From an uncultured Ferrovum sp. (GTDB lineage Bacteria > Pseudomonadota > Gammaproteobacteria > Burkholderiales > Ferrovaceae): 64,000 bases of DNA. The notes under the pieces were generated by a model. The model was not told the DNA's origin. It searched no databases and worked only from the letters and a program-made list of their open reading frames with translations. The stretch is from contig CAIVHB010000059.1 of NCBI GenBank assembly GCA_903905585.1, positions 94,902 through 158,901 of the forward strand. The letters run 5' to 3'. Shown here one piece after another: positions 1-7,387 of this stretch (the first letter of the stretch is position 1; each line of letters begins with the position of its first letter). The translations under genes were made by a program, and so were the position numbers.

Positions 1-1
1 A

Positions 2-916
2 TTCGATGAGTGGCTAAGAGTGCGCGCAGCTTCTCATGGCGCCACGCGAATGCGCGGTGAGTTTATTGGCGTGATGCGTTCTGAAAGTGGTGGCCTGCAA
101 ATTCGTATTCAAGAATTGAATGCTCCTGCCCACCAAGCTGAAACCATCATTTCGTGCGATTTACTGATTGGCGCCGATGGAGCAAACTCTAAAGTTGCTG
201 AGCTGTGTATCCCTCAGTATCGCGCGCGCAAATATGTTTATGCCTATCATGAAATTGTTGAACTGCCTAAAGAGCAAACCAAAGGATTTGACAGCGCACA
301 ATGCGATGTTTGGTATCAAAGCGATCTTTCACCTGATTTCTATGGCTGGGTATTTCCTCATGGAACCACAGCCAGCATTGGCGTAGGAACCGGCCATAAA
401 GGCTTTTCAATTCGCGCAGCCACTACTTTATTGCGTCAACGCTCCGGTCTTAGCGATGCGAAAATGATTCGACGTGAAGGCGCCCCGATACCACTTCGCC
501 CTTTGGATCGTTGGGATAACGGAAAAGACGTGGTTCTTGCGGGAGATGCTGCAGGTGTTGTTGCTCCTGCTTCTGGAGAAGGCATCTACTACGCCATGTT
601 AGGCGGGAGATTAGCAGCTGATTCAGCCCTTGCCTTTTTAAGGACAGGACAAGCGCGTGAACTTAAATCTGCGCGTCGACGTTTTATGTCAGCGCACGGA
701 CGTGTATTTTGGGTTCTCAATATCCTTCAGTATTTCTGGTATTGCAGCGACAAACGCCGTGAGGGTTTTGTTAAAATGTGTCGCGATCCAGATGTGCAAA
801 GACTCACGTGGGAAGGGTATCTCCATAAAAAGCTTGTTCGCGGTAACCCCATGGCACATTTAAGAGTATTCTATAAAGATACGATGCAATTGTTGGGATT
901 AGCCCCACACACGTAA
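2..916 (+). CDS. bchP: Geranylgeranyl diphosphate reductase BchP, 5'-truncated by the window edge
   Basis: Flavoprotein reductase that reduces the geranylgeranyl tail of bacteriochlorophyll to phytyl. The reading frame is open to the left edge, and residues FDEWLR precede the first possible start, so the gene begins outside the window and its N-terminal Rossmann motif is missing. What remains has the second FAD motif of this family (VVLAGDAAGVVAPASGEGI, about nt 530-586) and the substrate-domain stretch DVWYQSDLSPDFYGWVFPHG. The gene ends 4 nt before tspO, so the two are probably co-transcribed. The neighbouring puc genes agree with a bacteriochlorophyll role. Other members of this reductase family act on archaeal or plant lipids, but the context argues against that. 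Confidence 0.9.
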   Translation, partial: FDEWLRVRAASHGATRMRGEFIGVMRSESGGLQIRIQELNAPAHQAETIISCDLLIGADGANSKVAELCIPQYRARKYVYAYHEIVELPKEQTKGFDSAQCDVWYQSDLSPDFYGWVFPHGTTASIGVGTGHKGFSIRAATTLLRQRSGLSDAKMIRREGAPIPLRPLDRWDNGKDVVLAGDAAGVVAPASGEGIYYAMLGGRLAADSALAFLRTGQARELKSARRRFMSAHGRVFWVLNILQYFWYCSDKRREGFVKMCRDPDVQRLTWEGYLHKKLVRGNPMAHLRVFYKDTMQLLGLAPHT

Positions 917-920
917 CAAA

Positions 921-1412
921 ATGACTCGACCGTTCTTGCGTAAACCCGTATTGGTCGCAGCTGGGGTGGCCACACTGGTGGCTGCAGCCGGCGGCGGCGT
1001 TACCGATATCGGGCCATGGTATCAAGCACTTCAGTTCCCACCATGGAAACCACCCGATTGGGCTTTTGGACCCGTTTGGTCGGTTATTTTCACGCTGTGC
1101 GCGATTGTTGCGATCCGATCTTGGGACCGCGCAGAAACCCATGAAGATAAGCAGTGCATCATTGCGATGTTTGTCCTCAACGCGATCCTCAACTCTTTAT
1201 GGAGTGTCTTGTTTTTTGGTCTCCACCGGCCTGACTGGGCCCTGTGGGAAGTGGGTCCGCTCTGGATTTCAGTCGCCTTGTTGATTGTGGGATTGCGCCG
1301 CATCTACAAACCCTCGACAGGCATGATAATGCCTTATCTGATTTGGGTCGCGATTGCAGCGACCATGAACGCTTACATCGTTTACTACAATCCCCCTTTT
1401 AGCCCAAGCTAA
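921..1412 (+). CDS. tspO: TspO/MBR family tryptophan-rich sensory protein
   Basis: Small integral membrane protein (163 aa) of the TspO/peripheral benzodiazepine receptor family, which binds tetrapyrroles and in Rhodobacter modulates photopigment gene expression. Visible family features are the WYQALQFPPWKPPDWAFGPVW block at about residues 33-53, several hydrophobic helices and a Trp-rich composition; WS.LFFGLHRPDWAL lies in the middle. It starts 4 nt after the bchP stop, so translation may be coupled. An inverted repeat overlaps its stop codon. The position beside bchP suits a tetrapyrrole-sensing or -handling role, but that role is inferred from the family. Confidence 0.9.
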   Translation: MTRPFLRKPVLVAAGVATLVAAAGGGVTDIGPWYQALQFPPWKPPDWAFGPVWSVIFTLCAIVAIRSWDRAETHEDKQCIIAMFVLNAILNSLWSVLFFGLHRPDWALWEVGPLWISVALLIVGLRRIYKPSTGMIMPYLIWVAIAATMNAYIVYYNPPFSPS

Positions 1413-1416
1413 AAGG
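1395..1416 (+). terminator. Hairpin over the tspO stop codon, possible terminator
   Basis: Perfect 9-bp inverted repeat CCTTTTAGC / GCTAAAAGG with a CCAA loop; the right arm contains the tspO TAA stop. A second, weaker hairpin follows (TCAAGGG at 1424-1430 with CCCTTGA at 1441-1447). Only a short T stretch follows either, so intrinsic termination is plausible but not certain. Confidence 0.4.
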
Positions 1417-1489
1417 CTTTAACTCAAGGGACTATAAGCACCCTTGAATTCAATTCGCGCGCATCAGCGCTCTATCAGACAACCGGCAT

Positions 1490-1518
1490 CTCCCATCACA
1501 CGCTAGGTGTAATGGGAG
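1490..1518. terminator. Inverted repeat between convergent genes
   Basis: CTCCCATcACAC / GTGTaATGGGAG with one mismatched pair and a 5-nt loop (GCTAG). It lies between the convergent tspO and small membrane protein genes. It has no clear T-run on either strand, so it may be a bidirectional transcription end or an RNA-stabilising hairpin. Confidence 0.35.
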
Positions 1519-1536
1519 GATGACCTTATGAAGGTT

Positions 1537-1761
1537 TTAACGGCGAATAACGTTAGCCACAATATTCCAACGCATTGAAGTAGCCAGCGCTGCGCCTGCA
1601 ATGAAGGCCAAAAGGGCGGTAATCAATGCAGATTGAGGGGTACCGTCTGGGTTGGTTAGGTAGAGCTTTCCAACAAATAACACTGAAGTCACCATCAACA
1701 CAGCACTTGCTTTTGCTCCATTTCGGCGAGCGATTTCTTTGATGAGTTTATTGTAATCCAT
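1537..1761 (-). CDS. Small two-helix membrane protein, copy B of a tandem pair
   Basis: 74-aa protein not recognised as a named family. It has a short basic N-terminus (YNKLIKEIARRNGAK), a first hydrophobic helix at about residues 19-34, a linker NPDGTPQSA, a second helix at about 46-62 and a basic end (RWNIVANVIRR). It is clearly a paralogue of the gene just upstream (1774-1998): both are 74 aa and share DG-(T/S)-x-QSA, a TA-x-LAF-x2-G-x-ALA core and the (M/L)RW end. The two are 12 nt apart on the same strand and probably form one transcript. A weak AGAGAT Shine-Dalgarno precedes the ATG. It sits inside a photosynthesis gene region, so an accessory role in membrane or antenna organisation is possible, but this is inference. 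Confidence 0.7.
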   Translation of the reverse strand: MDYNKLIKEIARRNGAKASAVLMVTSVLFVGKLYLTNPDGTPQSALITALLAFIAGAALATSMRWNIVANVIRR

Positions 1762-1773
1762 AGTGATCTCTTC

Positions 1774-1998
1774 TTAGTTTGATGTTGAACGACGATAGTA
1801 TCGGGTGGCGCGATCCCAGCGCAGCGAGCTCGCTAAAGCAATCCCAACAACAAAAGCTAAAGCGGCTGTTGGCATGGCTGACTGAACAGATCCATCGAAA
1901 TGCGTGGTCGCCAAATTTAAAAGCAACACAAATGCGGAGAGAATCAGTGTGGTAAGCGCAAATCCACTATTCTTTTTTGCAATATCTATTTTCATCAT
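1774..1998 (-). CDS. Small two-helix membrane protein, copy A of a tandem pair
   Basis: 74-aa paralogue of the gene at 1537-1761, with the same layout: a short Lys-rich start (MMKIDIAKKNSG), helix one at about 13-30, linker HFDGSVQSA, helix two at about 44-60, and a basic tail RWDRATRYYRRSTSN. The start could be the first or second of two adjacent ATG codons. It is divergent from pucBA across 338 nt that hold the puc control region, so both directions may share regulation. Function unknown; no Cys or His pattern suggests pigment or metal binding. Confidence 0.7.
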   Translation of the reverse strand: MMKIDIAKKNSGFALTTLILSAFVLLLNLATTHFDGSVQSAMPTAALAFVVGIALASSLRWDRATRYYRRSTSN

Positions 1999-2042
1999 TA
2001 GGTGTCCGTCAATAGAGTTTAAGGAGGACTTGTATCGTATTT

Positions 2043-2057
2043 TTTGTCCACGACAAA
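2043..2057. promoter_or_regulatory. 15-nt palindrome, candidate operator
   Basis: TTTGTC-CAC-GACAAA is a perfect 6-bp inverted repeat with a 3-nt centre. It is about 45 nt upstream of the leftward small membrane gene and about 90 nt upstream of the puc -35. The binding protein is unknown. Confidence 0.35.
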
Positions 2058-2148
2058 GTTAGTGTAGATCAAGTTTTGCTATTTGTGTTCAGTTTTTATC
2101 AAAAATAATCATATGTATGAGTGTGTTGCAAAAAAAAACATTTTGTCT

Positions 2149-2177
2149 TTGACATATTGCTTACTGTCCTGTTTAAT
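2149..2177 (+). promoter_or_regulatory. pucBA sigma-70 type promoter
   Basis: TTGACA at 2149-2154, a 17-nt spacer, and TTTAAT at 2172-2177 (five of six matches to TATAAT). Predicted transcription start is near 2184, giving a leader of roughly 150 nt before pucB. The -10 lies inside a TGT-N12-ACA box, so repression by a PpsR/CrtJ protein would directly block polymerase. Confidence 0.65.
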
Positions 2178-2182
2178 TGACA
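2165..2182. promoter_or_regulatory. PpsR/CrtJ-type operator TGT-N12-ACA
   Basis: Exact match to the TGT-N12-ACA consensus of the aerobic photosynthesis repressor PpsR/CrtJ, overlapping the -10 of the puc promoter. A spacing variant (TGT-N11-ACA, 2124-2140) lies just upstream of the -35; pairs of such boxes are known to bind CrtJ cooperatively. The ppsR gene itself is not in this window. Confidence 0.6.
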
Positions 2183-2336
2183 CGTCTTAATGTATCATCG
2201 CACTTACGGTTATGGTGAAAATTTATAACTGTTTGATGTTGCATTTCGAATTCGTGGTCTGTTCCGCCATGAGTAAGCCCTAGTGCCGGGTTGGCACGAT
2301 AGAAGTAAAAGTTCGTCGATGAGGGAGGATTTAGTT

Positions 2337-2492
2337 ATGACAGACGATCCAAACAAAGTCTGGCCGACAGGTCTGACAATTGGGGAAGCCGAAGAAATTC
2401 ACAGCCACATCGTTGATGGGACCCGTATTTATGGTGCTATCTCGATCGTTGCGCATTTCTTAGCTTATATCTATACACCTTGGTTGCACTAA
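2337..2492 (+). CDS. pucB: LH2 light-harvesting antenna beta polypeptide
   Basis: 51-aa beta subunit of the peripheral antenna, one membrane helix. The sequence has the LH2 beta signature: GLTIGEAEEIHSHIVDGTR followed by VAHFLAY and the C-terminal TPWLH. The His in VAH is the bacteriochlorophyll ligand of the 850/820-nm ring and the upstream HSHIVDGTR segment is at the cytoplasmic face. IVDGTR and TPWLH resemble the beta chains of Rhodoblastus/Rhodopseudomonas LH2 and not LH1 beta (which ends RPW). The ATG at 2337 is chosen because it follows GGGAGG at a good distance; an upstream in-frame ATG at 2283 would add 18 residues without family support. pucA follows after 13 nt. Confidence 0.93.
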   Translation: MTDDPNKVWPTGLTIGEAEEIHSHIVDGTRIYGAISIVAHFLAYIYTPWLH

Positions 2493-2505
2493 GGAGGAAT
2501 AAAAA

Positions 2506-2733
2506 ATGATATATGGCCGTATGTGGCTGGTCATTAAGCCCGGCATTGGTATTCCCATGGGTGCAGTAGCAATTATGGGCACTTCGCTTGCCGTCCATAC
2601 CTGCATCTTGACTCACACCACGTGGTTTCCCGCGTTTCTCCAAGGCGGCGTTAAAGCGCAGCACGCAGCTGTGGAGACAGGCAAAGTTGCAGCAGCACCG
2701 CAACCGCCCATTGCAGTGGCATCGGCAAAGTAA
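2506..2733 (+). CDS. pucA: LH2 antenna alpha polypeptide, B800-820-like signature
   Basis: 75-aa alpha subunit of the peripheral antenna. Starts MIYGRMW; KPGIGIP (11-17) matches the NPAIGIP of classical LH2 alpha; His31 is the ring bacteriochlorophyll ligand; LTHTTWFPA (35-43) precedes Phe44-Leu45. In high-light B800-850 antennas these two positions are Tyr-Trp and hydrogen-bond the B850 acetyl groups; Phe-Leu is the arrangement of the B800-820 (LH3) complex of Rhodoblastus acidophilus, so a blue-shifted ring is predicted. Residues 49-75 form an Ala/Pro-rich tail like that of Rubrivivax gelatinosus LH2 alpha. A strong AAGGAGG lies just after the pucB stop. A hairpin terminator follows. Confidence 0.93.
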   Translation: MIYGRMWLVIKPGIGIPMGAVAIMGTSLAVHTCILTHTTWFPAFLQGGVKAQHAAVETGKVAAAPQPPIAVASAK

Positions 2734-2755
2734 TTTATCGATCACCACCGTTGTG

Positions 2756-2783
2756 CAGATGGGGAGGTGCTCCTCTCCATCTG
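2756..2783. terminator. Terminator hairpin between pucA and pucC
   Basis: 12-bp stem CAGATGGGGAGG / CCTCTCCATCTG (one G-T pair) with a TGCT loop, between the convergent pucBA and pucC genes. The downstream + strand (GTCGCTTCTCT) is pyrimidine-rich but lacks a long T-run. It could also stabilise the pucBA message. Confidence 0.6.
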
Positions 2784-2798
2784 GTCGCTTCTCTAAGC

Positions 2799-4199
2799 TT
2801 AGGCTTTATGGCGCGGAATAAGCGGCATCATGGCACCTAAGGCAATAATCAGCAGAGCAATTTCAATACAATACACCGTGACGTAGCCTAATGCCGAGGA
2901 AGTAAACAGGCTAGAGGTATCGAATACCTGTTGCGCAGAATAATTCGCGACCACATCTCTAATCACTCCACTCAACGCAACAGCCACACCCGCAGCGGAG
3001 GCTTGGGCCGCCCCCCAAGCACCCAAAGCCAGTCCACGTTGTTCTGCTGGGGCTTGGTTCATGGTGGCGGTGAGGGTTCCGTGCCCAAACAAACCTGCTC
3101 CAAATCCAATCAGGAAGGTACCCAATCCAAAGAAAAGAATCGAATGCATTGGGCCTGCAAAAATAACCAATAAAAAAGCGGGGATGCCGGTTAAAGCGCC
3201 TAAAGCAGCCATTTTGAAAGGATCATAACCACGGCTTAGCATTCGGGAGGCCAGCGCAAAACCAAAAAGCCCCCCCGCAGCTAAGGTGGCAGTCAGGCGC
3301 GTGGTCATATCTACGGTCAGATGCAATACCTGCCCCCCATAGGGCTCTAAGATCACATCTTCCATACTGAATGCCATTGTTCCCAGTGCAACCGCCAGCA
3401 ACCTTCTGACCGCCTGATTACCCTGACTGTAACTTTGCCAGGCTTGCATAAAACGCGGCGTTACCGCATGCGGAGTCGTGTTTGCGCGATTGCGGCCCTC
3501 TTGTTTCCAAAGTGCAATAACATTCAAGGCTACCGTCAAGAGCGCAGCGGATTGGATGACTTGCACCAAGCGCATTGAGTTGAAGTTCACCAGGAGTGCT
3601 CCGAAAATAAAAGCACTCACAATCATCCCAAATAGCAACATGACATACATCAGTCCCACTACCTTTGGCTGGGCCTCTGGTTTAGCCTGATCAGTGGCGA
3701 GCGCCAACCCCACTGTCTGAACGGTATGGAGCCCTGCCCCGACAAGCAGAAACGCCAGACCCGCACCTAACTGCCCAGCCCAAACAGGCGCTTTACTGGC
3801 CTCTCCTGCTCCGGCCAATACCAGCAAGGCAAAGGGCATGATACTCAGTCCACCAAACTGCAGCATCGTACCCATCCAAATATAGGGCACCCGCTTCCAT
3901 CCAAGTTGGGAACGATGATTGTCTGAACGAAAACCAATAATGGCTCGAAATGGGGCAAACAGTAGGGGCAGTGAGATCATGATCCCAACAATAGATGCGG
4001 GGACTTCCATCTCAACAATCATGACTCGATTGAGCGTACCAATAAGCAAAGTCAGCGCCATTCCAACAGTGACTTGAAATAGGGAAAGGCGCAACAATCG
4101 GCTCAGAGGTAAATCTTCTGAGGCCGCATCTGCAAAGGGAAGGAATCGAGTGCCTAAAGTGGCAATTTTCCGAGTGATGGATTGTTTTATTTTACGCAT
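2799..4199 (-). CDS. pucC: PucC/LhaA family antenna assembly protein (MFS fold)
   Basis: 466-aa polytopic membrane protein of the BCD/PucC branch of the major facilitator superfamily, needed for LH2 (PucC) or LH1 (LhaA) assembly, probably by delivering bacteriochlorophyll or guiding antenna insertion. Family marks are LLRLSLFQVTVGM near the start, TLNRVMIVE, PLLFAPFRAIIGFRSD, and GWKRVPYIWMGTM, followed by about 12 hydrophobic helices. The ATG at 4199 is chosen because longer versions would run into the preceding DUF2063 gene, whose stop is 10 nt upstream, and 466 aa is the family length. It converges with pucBA and lies downstream of the MNIO pair, possibly in one transcript. PucC is preferred over LhaA because of the adjacent pucBA. 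Confidence 0.88.
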   Translation of the reverse strand: MRKIKQSITRKIATLGTRFLPFADAASEDLPLSRLLRLSLFQVTVGMALTLLIGTLNRVMIVEMEVPASIVGIMISLPLLFAPFRAIIGFRSDNHRSQLGWKRVPYIWMGTMLQFGGLSIMPFALLVLAGAGEASKAPVWAGQLGAGLAFLLVGAGLHTVQTVGLALATDQAKPEAQPKVVGLMYVMLLFGMIVSAFIFGALLVNFNSMRLVQVIQSAALLTVALNVIALWKQEGRNRANTTPHAVTPRFMQAWQSYSQGNQAVRRLLAVALGTMAFSMEDVILEPYGGQVLHLTVDMTTRLTATLAAGGLFGFALASRMLSRGYDPFKMAALGALTGIPAFLLVIFAGPMHSILFFGLGTFLIGFGAGLFGHGTLTATMNQAPAEQRGLALGAWGAAQASAAGVAVALSGVIRDVVANYSAQQVFDTSSLFTSSALGYVTVYCIEIALLIIALGAMMPLIPRHKA

Positions 4200-4209
4200 C
4201 CGAACTATA

Positions 4210-4998
4210 TTACTTAAGCCCACCATTTTGTAAATAACCGATGAAGGCACCATTACTGAATAAATCACCCATGAGCAAGATAAAATCAAAGTTTGCATCC
4301 TCACGATTCGCTATCTTTAGGGCCTCCTCCAGAGAATGACTGCTCATTAGCGCTTGAATAAAGATGCGTTCCCCAGTTTGAAGAGATTTCACAACAACAT
4401 TCAAATCGTATCTAAGAATGAGTGCGATCTCAGCTTGATAAGGGTTTACCTTGGCCAGTGCTTGGGCAATTTCAAGTTCTGATTCATGCTGATGCGCTAA
4501 CCATAGTGAGGCAATCGCATATTGAGAATCAATGAGAGAAACTGAAGGATGAAATTGCCAGCGACTTGCGGCCAACGCTTCGGGGCTCGCAAGAAGCGTG
4601 TTGACTGCCTCTAGGTTCATAGTTGAACGATCTGCAACCTCTCCGGCAACCCTACACTGCCATTCAAGACGCGCCATGTCTGCAAGATAAGGAACCGATT
4701 CTGCCGGTGCAAACTTTAAAATGAATTGAGCAAACTGATCACCATACGCATTCATCACAGGTGAACGGGGGGGGTTGGCTAAAGCAAACGCTTTGGCCAT
4801 CGCGCGGAAAAAATCCTCTCCGACCAAAGTTGTAACAACGGGATAATTGTTCTGCAGCACTTTGATCAAAGATACCATCACGTTATTCCGATACACGTCA
4901 AAACGCGCGTTGGTATCGGATCCGATTATGGATGTAATGCCCTCTGGCAAAGCGCTAGAAGCATCTAACAAAGCAGTTGAAAAGTGGTGAGATTTCAT
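4210..4998 (-). CDS. DUF2063 protein (HvfC/BufC-like partner of MNIO enzymes)
   Basis: 262-aa protein with the DNA-binding-like DUF2063 N-terminal domain ([33 protein letters not shown] in pattern; Y-R-N-N and YP motifs at about residues 32-55). Members accompany DUF692 enzymes and help present the precursor peptide to the enzyme. The ATG at 4998 overlaps the stop of the DUF692 gene (ATGA), showing translational coupling; a TTG 24 nt further upstream is the alternative. In well-studied loci this gene pair lies next to a precursor peptide gene (BufA/HvfA), which is not visible here. Downstream is pucC, 10 nt away. Confidence 0.8.
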   Translation of the reverse strand: MKSHHFSTALLDASSALPEGITSIIGSDTNARFDVYRNNVMVSLIKVLQNNYPVVTTLVGEDFFRAMAKAFALANPPRSPVMNAYGDQFAQFILKFAPAESVPYLADMARLEWQCRVAGEVADRSTMNLEAVNTLLASPEALAASRWQFHPSVSLIDSQYAIASLWLAHQHESELEIAQALAKVNPYQAEIALILRYDLNVVVKSLQTGERIFIQALMSSHSLEEALKIANREDANFDFILLMGDLFSNGAFIGYLQNGGLK

Positions 4999-5876
4999 GC
5001 TGTTTCTTTGCTCTTTAAGCAATCCCTTTTTTGGCTGATAGCCAAATAGTTCTCTGCCCTTTCTGCTTCAGCCAGCAGCACCTCCAAGGCAGGAATAGCG
5101 TGATCTCTTTCAATCAATGTCGCCTGCCTGCCCGTGAGGCTCAATGCCTGCTCATACAGTAACCAAACCGCATGGGTGACCGCACCGTCATGACTATCAA
5201 TCAGTAAGGGAAAGCCCTTGGAATCTGAATCCACAGTATGTCCTGCCAAATGCATCTCACCCACGTGATCCAGTGGCATCGCTTCTAGGATCATTGAAGG
5301 ATTTCTTCCGTGATTGACTCCACTCACGTAAAGATTATTGATATCTAATAACAAACCACAACCAGTGCGCTGAATGATATGAGTGATGAATTGAGCCTCA
5401 TCCATTTCAGAGGCAGAAAACTCGAGATAAGTTGCTGGGTTTTCAAGCAGTATGCTTCGCTTAAGCACATCTTGTACTTGATCAATATGCGCGCATACAC
5501 GATCCAATGTTTCTTGCGTATAAGGCAAGGGAAGCAAATCGTTGTAATACGTTCCGTCATGACTTGACCAAGCCAAGTGCTCAGAAAAAGATTCGGGTTG
5601 GTAGCGATCGATGAGCGTCTTGAGCCTTGTCAAATGAATTCGATCGAGTTCATCCTCGCCACCAATCGATAAACCCACTCCATGCAGTGATAAGGGGTAT
5701 TCAGCCCGAATCAGACTCAGAAAATGATGCATGGGGCCACCGGCCATCATGTAATTTTCGGCATGGATTTCAAAGAAGCCAATATCAGGCTGCGTCTGAA
5801 GAATGTCGCGAACATGTTCAGGCTTAAGACCAATTCCTGCACGCCTAGGAAGCGAAGCATGAAAAATTTCTTGCAT
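4995..5876 (-). CDS. DUF692 multinuclear non-heme iron oxidative enzyme (MNIO, BufB/HvfB-like)
   Basis: 293-aa TIM-barrel enzyme of the MNIO family, whose characterised members modify cysteines of ribosomal peptides (methanobactin, bufferins and related copper-binding peptides). The metal-ligand motifs are all visible: [64 protein letters not shown] and the ending ERDHAIP. This suggests a functional enzyme. The start at 5876 is the first ATG; a TTG 9 nt upstream is possible. It forms an overlapping pair with DUF2063. No Cys-rich peptide gene was found between here and the upstream transporter, nor upstream of that, so the substrate is unknown. Confidence 0.85.
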   Translation of the reverse strand: MQEIFHASLPRRAGIGLKPEHVRDILQTQPDIGFFEIHAENYMMAGGPMHHFLSLIRAEYPLSLHGVGLSIGGEDELDRIHLTRLKTLIDRYQPESFSEHLAWSSHDGTYYNDLLPLPYTQETLDRVCAHIDQVQDVLKRSILLENPATYLEFSASEMDEAQFITHIIQRTGCGLLLDINNLYVSGVNHGRNPSMILEAMPLDHVGEMHLAGHTVDSDSKGFPLLIDSHDGAVTHAVWLLYEQALSLTGRQATLIERDHAIPALEVLLAEAERAENYLAISQKRDCLKSKETA

Positions 5877-5903
5877 ATCTTTCAAAAGCGAATGATCAAC
5901 ACC

Positions 5904-7163
5904 CTATTTCAGCCTGTGACGAACCGCCACGAGCGCCAAGAAAGAGAGGGTTGCTGCGAGCGCTAAATAGTACCCCACAAACTCTAAGCCATAGTGTGTA
6001 GCGAGCCAAGTAGCAATATAAGGCGCGAGTGAGGCCCCCAAAATTCCTGCCAAGGTAAAGGCTAAAGATGAACCGGTATAACGCACTTCTGTTGGAAAAA
6101 GTAAGCCTAACGCGGTGCCTAGTGGCCCATACGTAAAGCCCATCAGCAGTAAACCCAATGCCAAAAACACCACGGTCATTGTCCAGTTTGCCACCGTAAA
6201 TAGTGGGGCAAAGAACAGTCCAAAAGTGATGACCGCAAGCATCGCCCCCATTAAAACTCGAGTACACCCATAACGATCGGCCAACCGCGCGGATAGAGGA
6301 ACTCCAATTGCAAAAAAAACCACCGCAATCATTTGCGCAATCAAAAAACTAGACCGCGGATAATGCAGCACAGAAGTGCCCCAACTTAGGGTAAACACCG
6401 TCATCAGATAAAACAGCGCAAAAGTAGTGATAGAAAGCAAAGTGGCAAATATAAGTGTACGGGTATGCGCTTTGAAGACTTCCATTATGGGCATTTGCAC
6501 GCGCTGATTATTCTTCATTGTCGCAAGAAATTCTGGAGTCTCTTCGATCTTTAAACGAACGTATAAACCTACAAACACCAATACTGCACTTGCAATGAAG
6601 GGAATACGCCAGCCGAACTCAAAGAATTCCTGATCGGTTAAAACATTACTCAAGATTAAAAAAGTCCCACTTGAAAGCAAGAATCCAATGGGAGCACCCA
6701 TTTGCGGAAACATGCCATACCAAGCGCGCTTTCCTTCGGGCGCATTTTCAGTGGCCAGCAGCACGGCACCGCCCCACTCTCCACCCAAACCCAATCCTTG
6801 TCCAAAGCGGAACAAGGCTAAAAGAATGGGAGCCAAAATTCCGATCGATTCATAAGTGGGTAAAAAACCAATCGCCACCGTAGACGGCCCCATGGTCATT
6901 AGCGCAGCAACCAAGGTCGCTTTTCGCCCGATACGATCGCCAAAATGACCAAATAAGGCAGCGCCGACCGGGCGTGCAAAAAACGCCAACGCAAAGGTGG
7001 CCAAAGATTGCAGGATTGCTGTATTGACATCACTTGAAGGAAAAAAAAGCTTTGGGAACACCAAAACAGCTGCGGTGGCATAGATATAAAAATCAAAAAA
7101 CTCAATGGTTGTTCCGATTAAGCTTGCCGCCAATACGCGTGCAGCCGAATTACCTTGGCTCAT
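5904..7163 (-). CDS. MFS transporter, metabolite:H+ symporter (MHS) family
   Basis: 419-aa inner-membrane carrier with about 12 helices. MHS family marks are IGTTIEFFDFYIYATAA near the N-terminus, FGHFGDRIGRK (the MFS loop 2-3 motif, about residues 70-82) and FRFGQGLGLGGEWGGAVLL in helix 4. Relatives import shikimate, proline/betaine or dicarboxylates; the substrate cannot be told from sequence. The ATG at 7163 is preferred over 7169 because the GAGGA site is correctly spaced from it. It ends 27 nt before the MNIO gene and may be co-transcribed with it, which would make import or export related to the MNIO product a hypothesis only. Confidence 0.85.
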   Translation of the reverse strand: MSQGNSAARVLAASLIGTTIEFFDFYIYATAAVLVFPKLFFPSSDVNTAILQSLATFALAFFARPVGAALFGHFGDRIGRKATLVAALMTMGPSTVAIGFLPTYESIGILAPILLALFRFGQGLGLGGEWGGAVLLATENAPEGKRAWYGMFPQMGAPIGFLLSSGTFLILSNVLTDQEFFEFGWRIPFIASAVLVFVGLYVRLKIEETPEFLATMKNNQRVQMPIMEVFKAHTRTLIFATLLSITTFALFYLMTVFTLSWGTSVLHYPRSSFLIAQMIAVVFFAIGVPLSARLADRYGCTRVLMGAMLAVITFGLFFAPLFTVANWTMTVVFLALGLLLMGFTYGPLGTALGLLFPTEVRYTGSSLAFTLAGILGASLAPYIATWLATHYGLEFVGYYLALAATLSFLALVAVRHRLK

Positions 7164-7387
7164 CCTCATTTCCTCTTATTATATTTTTGTCCTGTACCTT
7201 TTTCATCAACGGAGGCAGAGTGAACGACGCAATGCCCTGTTAAGCTCAGGAAGAAAACCAATAAGTGTACTCGATATCAACCTTGGGCTCTGCTTGTAAT
7301 AAACTATTACCTTCCTATTTTCACTTCTTTCCGATCTCCCTCGCCCTATTGATGATGGCGCAACCCACTATTTAAAGGATGTTCATG

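Larger units (their letters stand above)
1999..2336. promoter_or_regulatory. Divergent control region upstream of pucBA
   Basis: 338 nt without a gene. From left to right it holds: an AAGGAGG at about 2021 with no gene after it; the palindrome TTTGTC-CAC-GACAAA at 2043-2057; an A-tract at 2130-2138; a TGT-N11-ACA variant of the PpsR/CrtJ motif at 2124-2140; a consensus-like sigma-70 promoter at 2149-2177 with a perfect TGT-N12-ACA box over its -10; an untranslated leader of about 150 nt; and a small hairpin GTGCC-GGGTT-GGCAC at 2283-2297 just before the pucB ribosome-binding site. The arrangement matches how puc operons are controlled by light and oxygen in purple bacteria. Confidence 0.7.

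Noticed and set aside
804..1142. 112-residue minus-strand frame over the bchP-tspO junction
   Set aside because: Antisense to two recognised genes; composition unlike a real protein.
2437..2748. 103-residue open frame on the minus strand across pucB and pucA
   Set aside because: It is fully antisense to two clearly recognised antenna genes and has no ribosome-binding site or family features.
5896..6267. 123-residue minus-strand frame inside the MFS gene
   Set aside because: It is a different frame within the transporter gene on the same strand; the MFS frame has clear family motifs.
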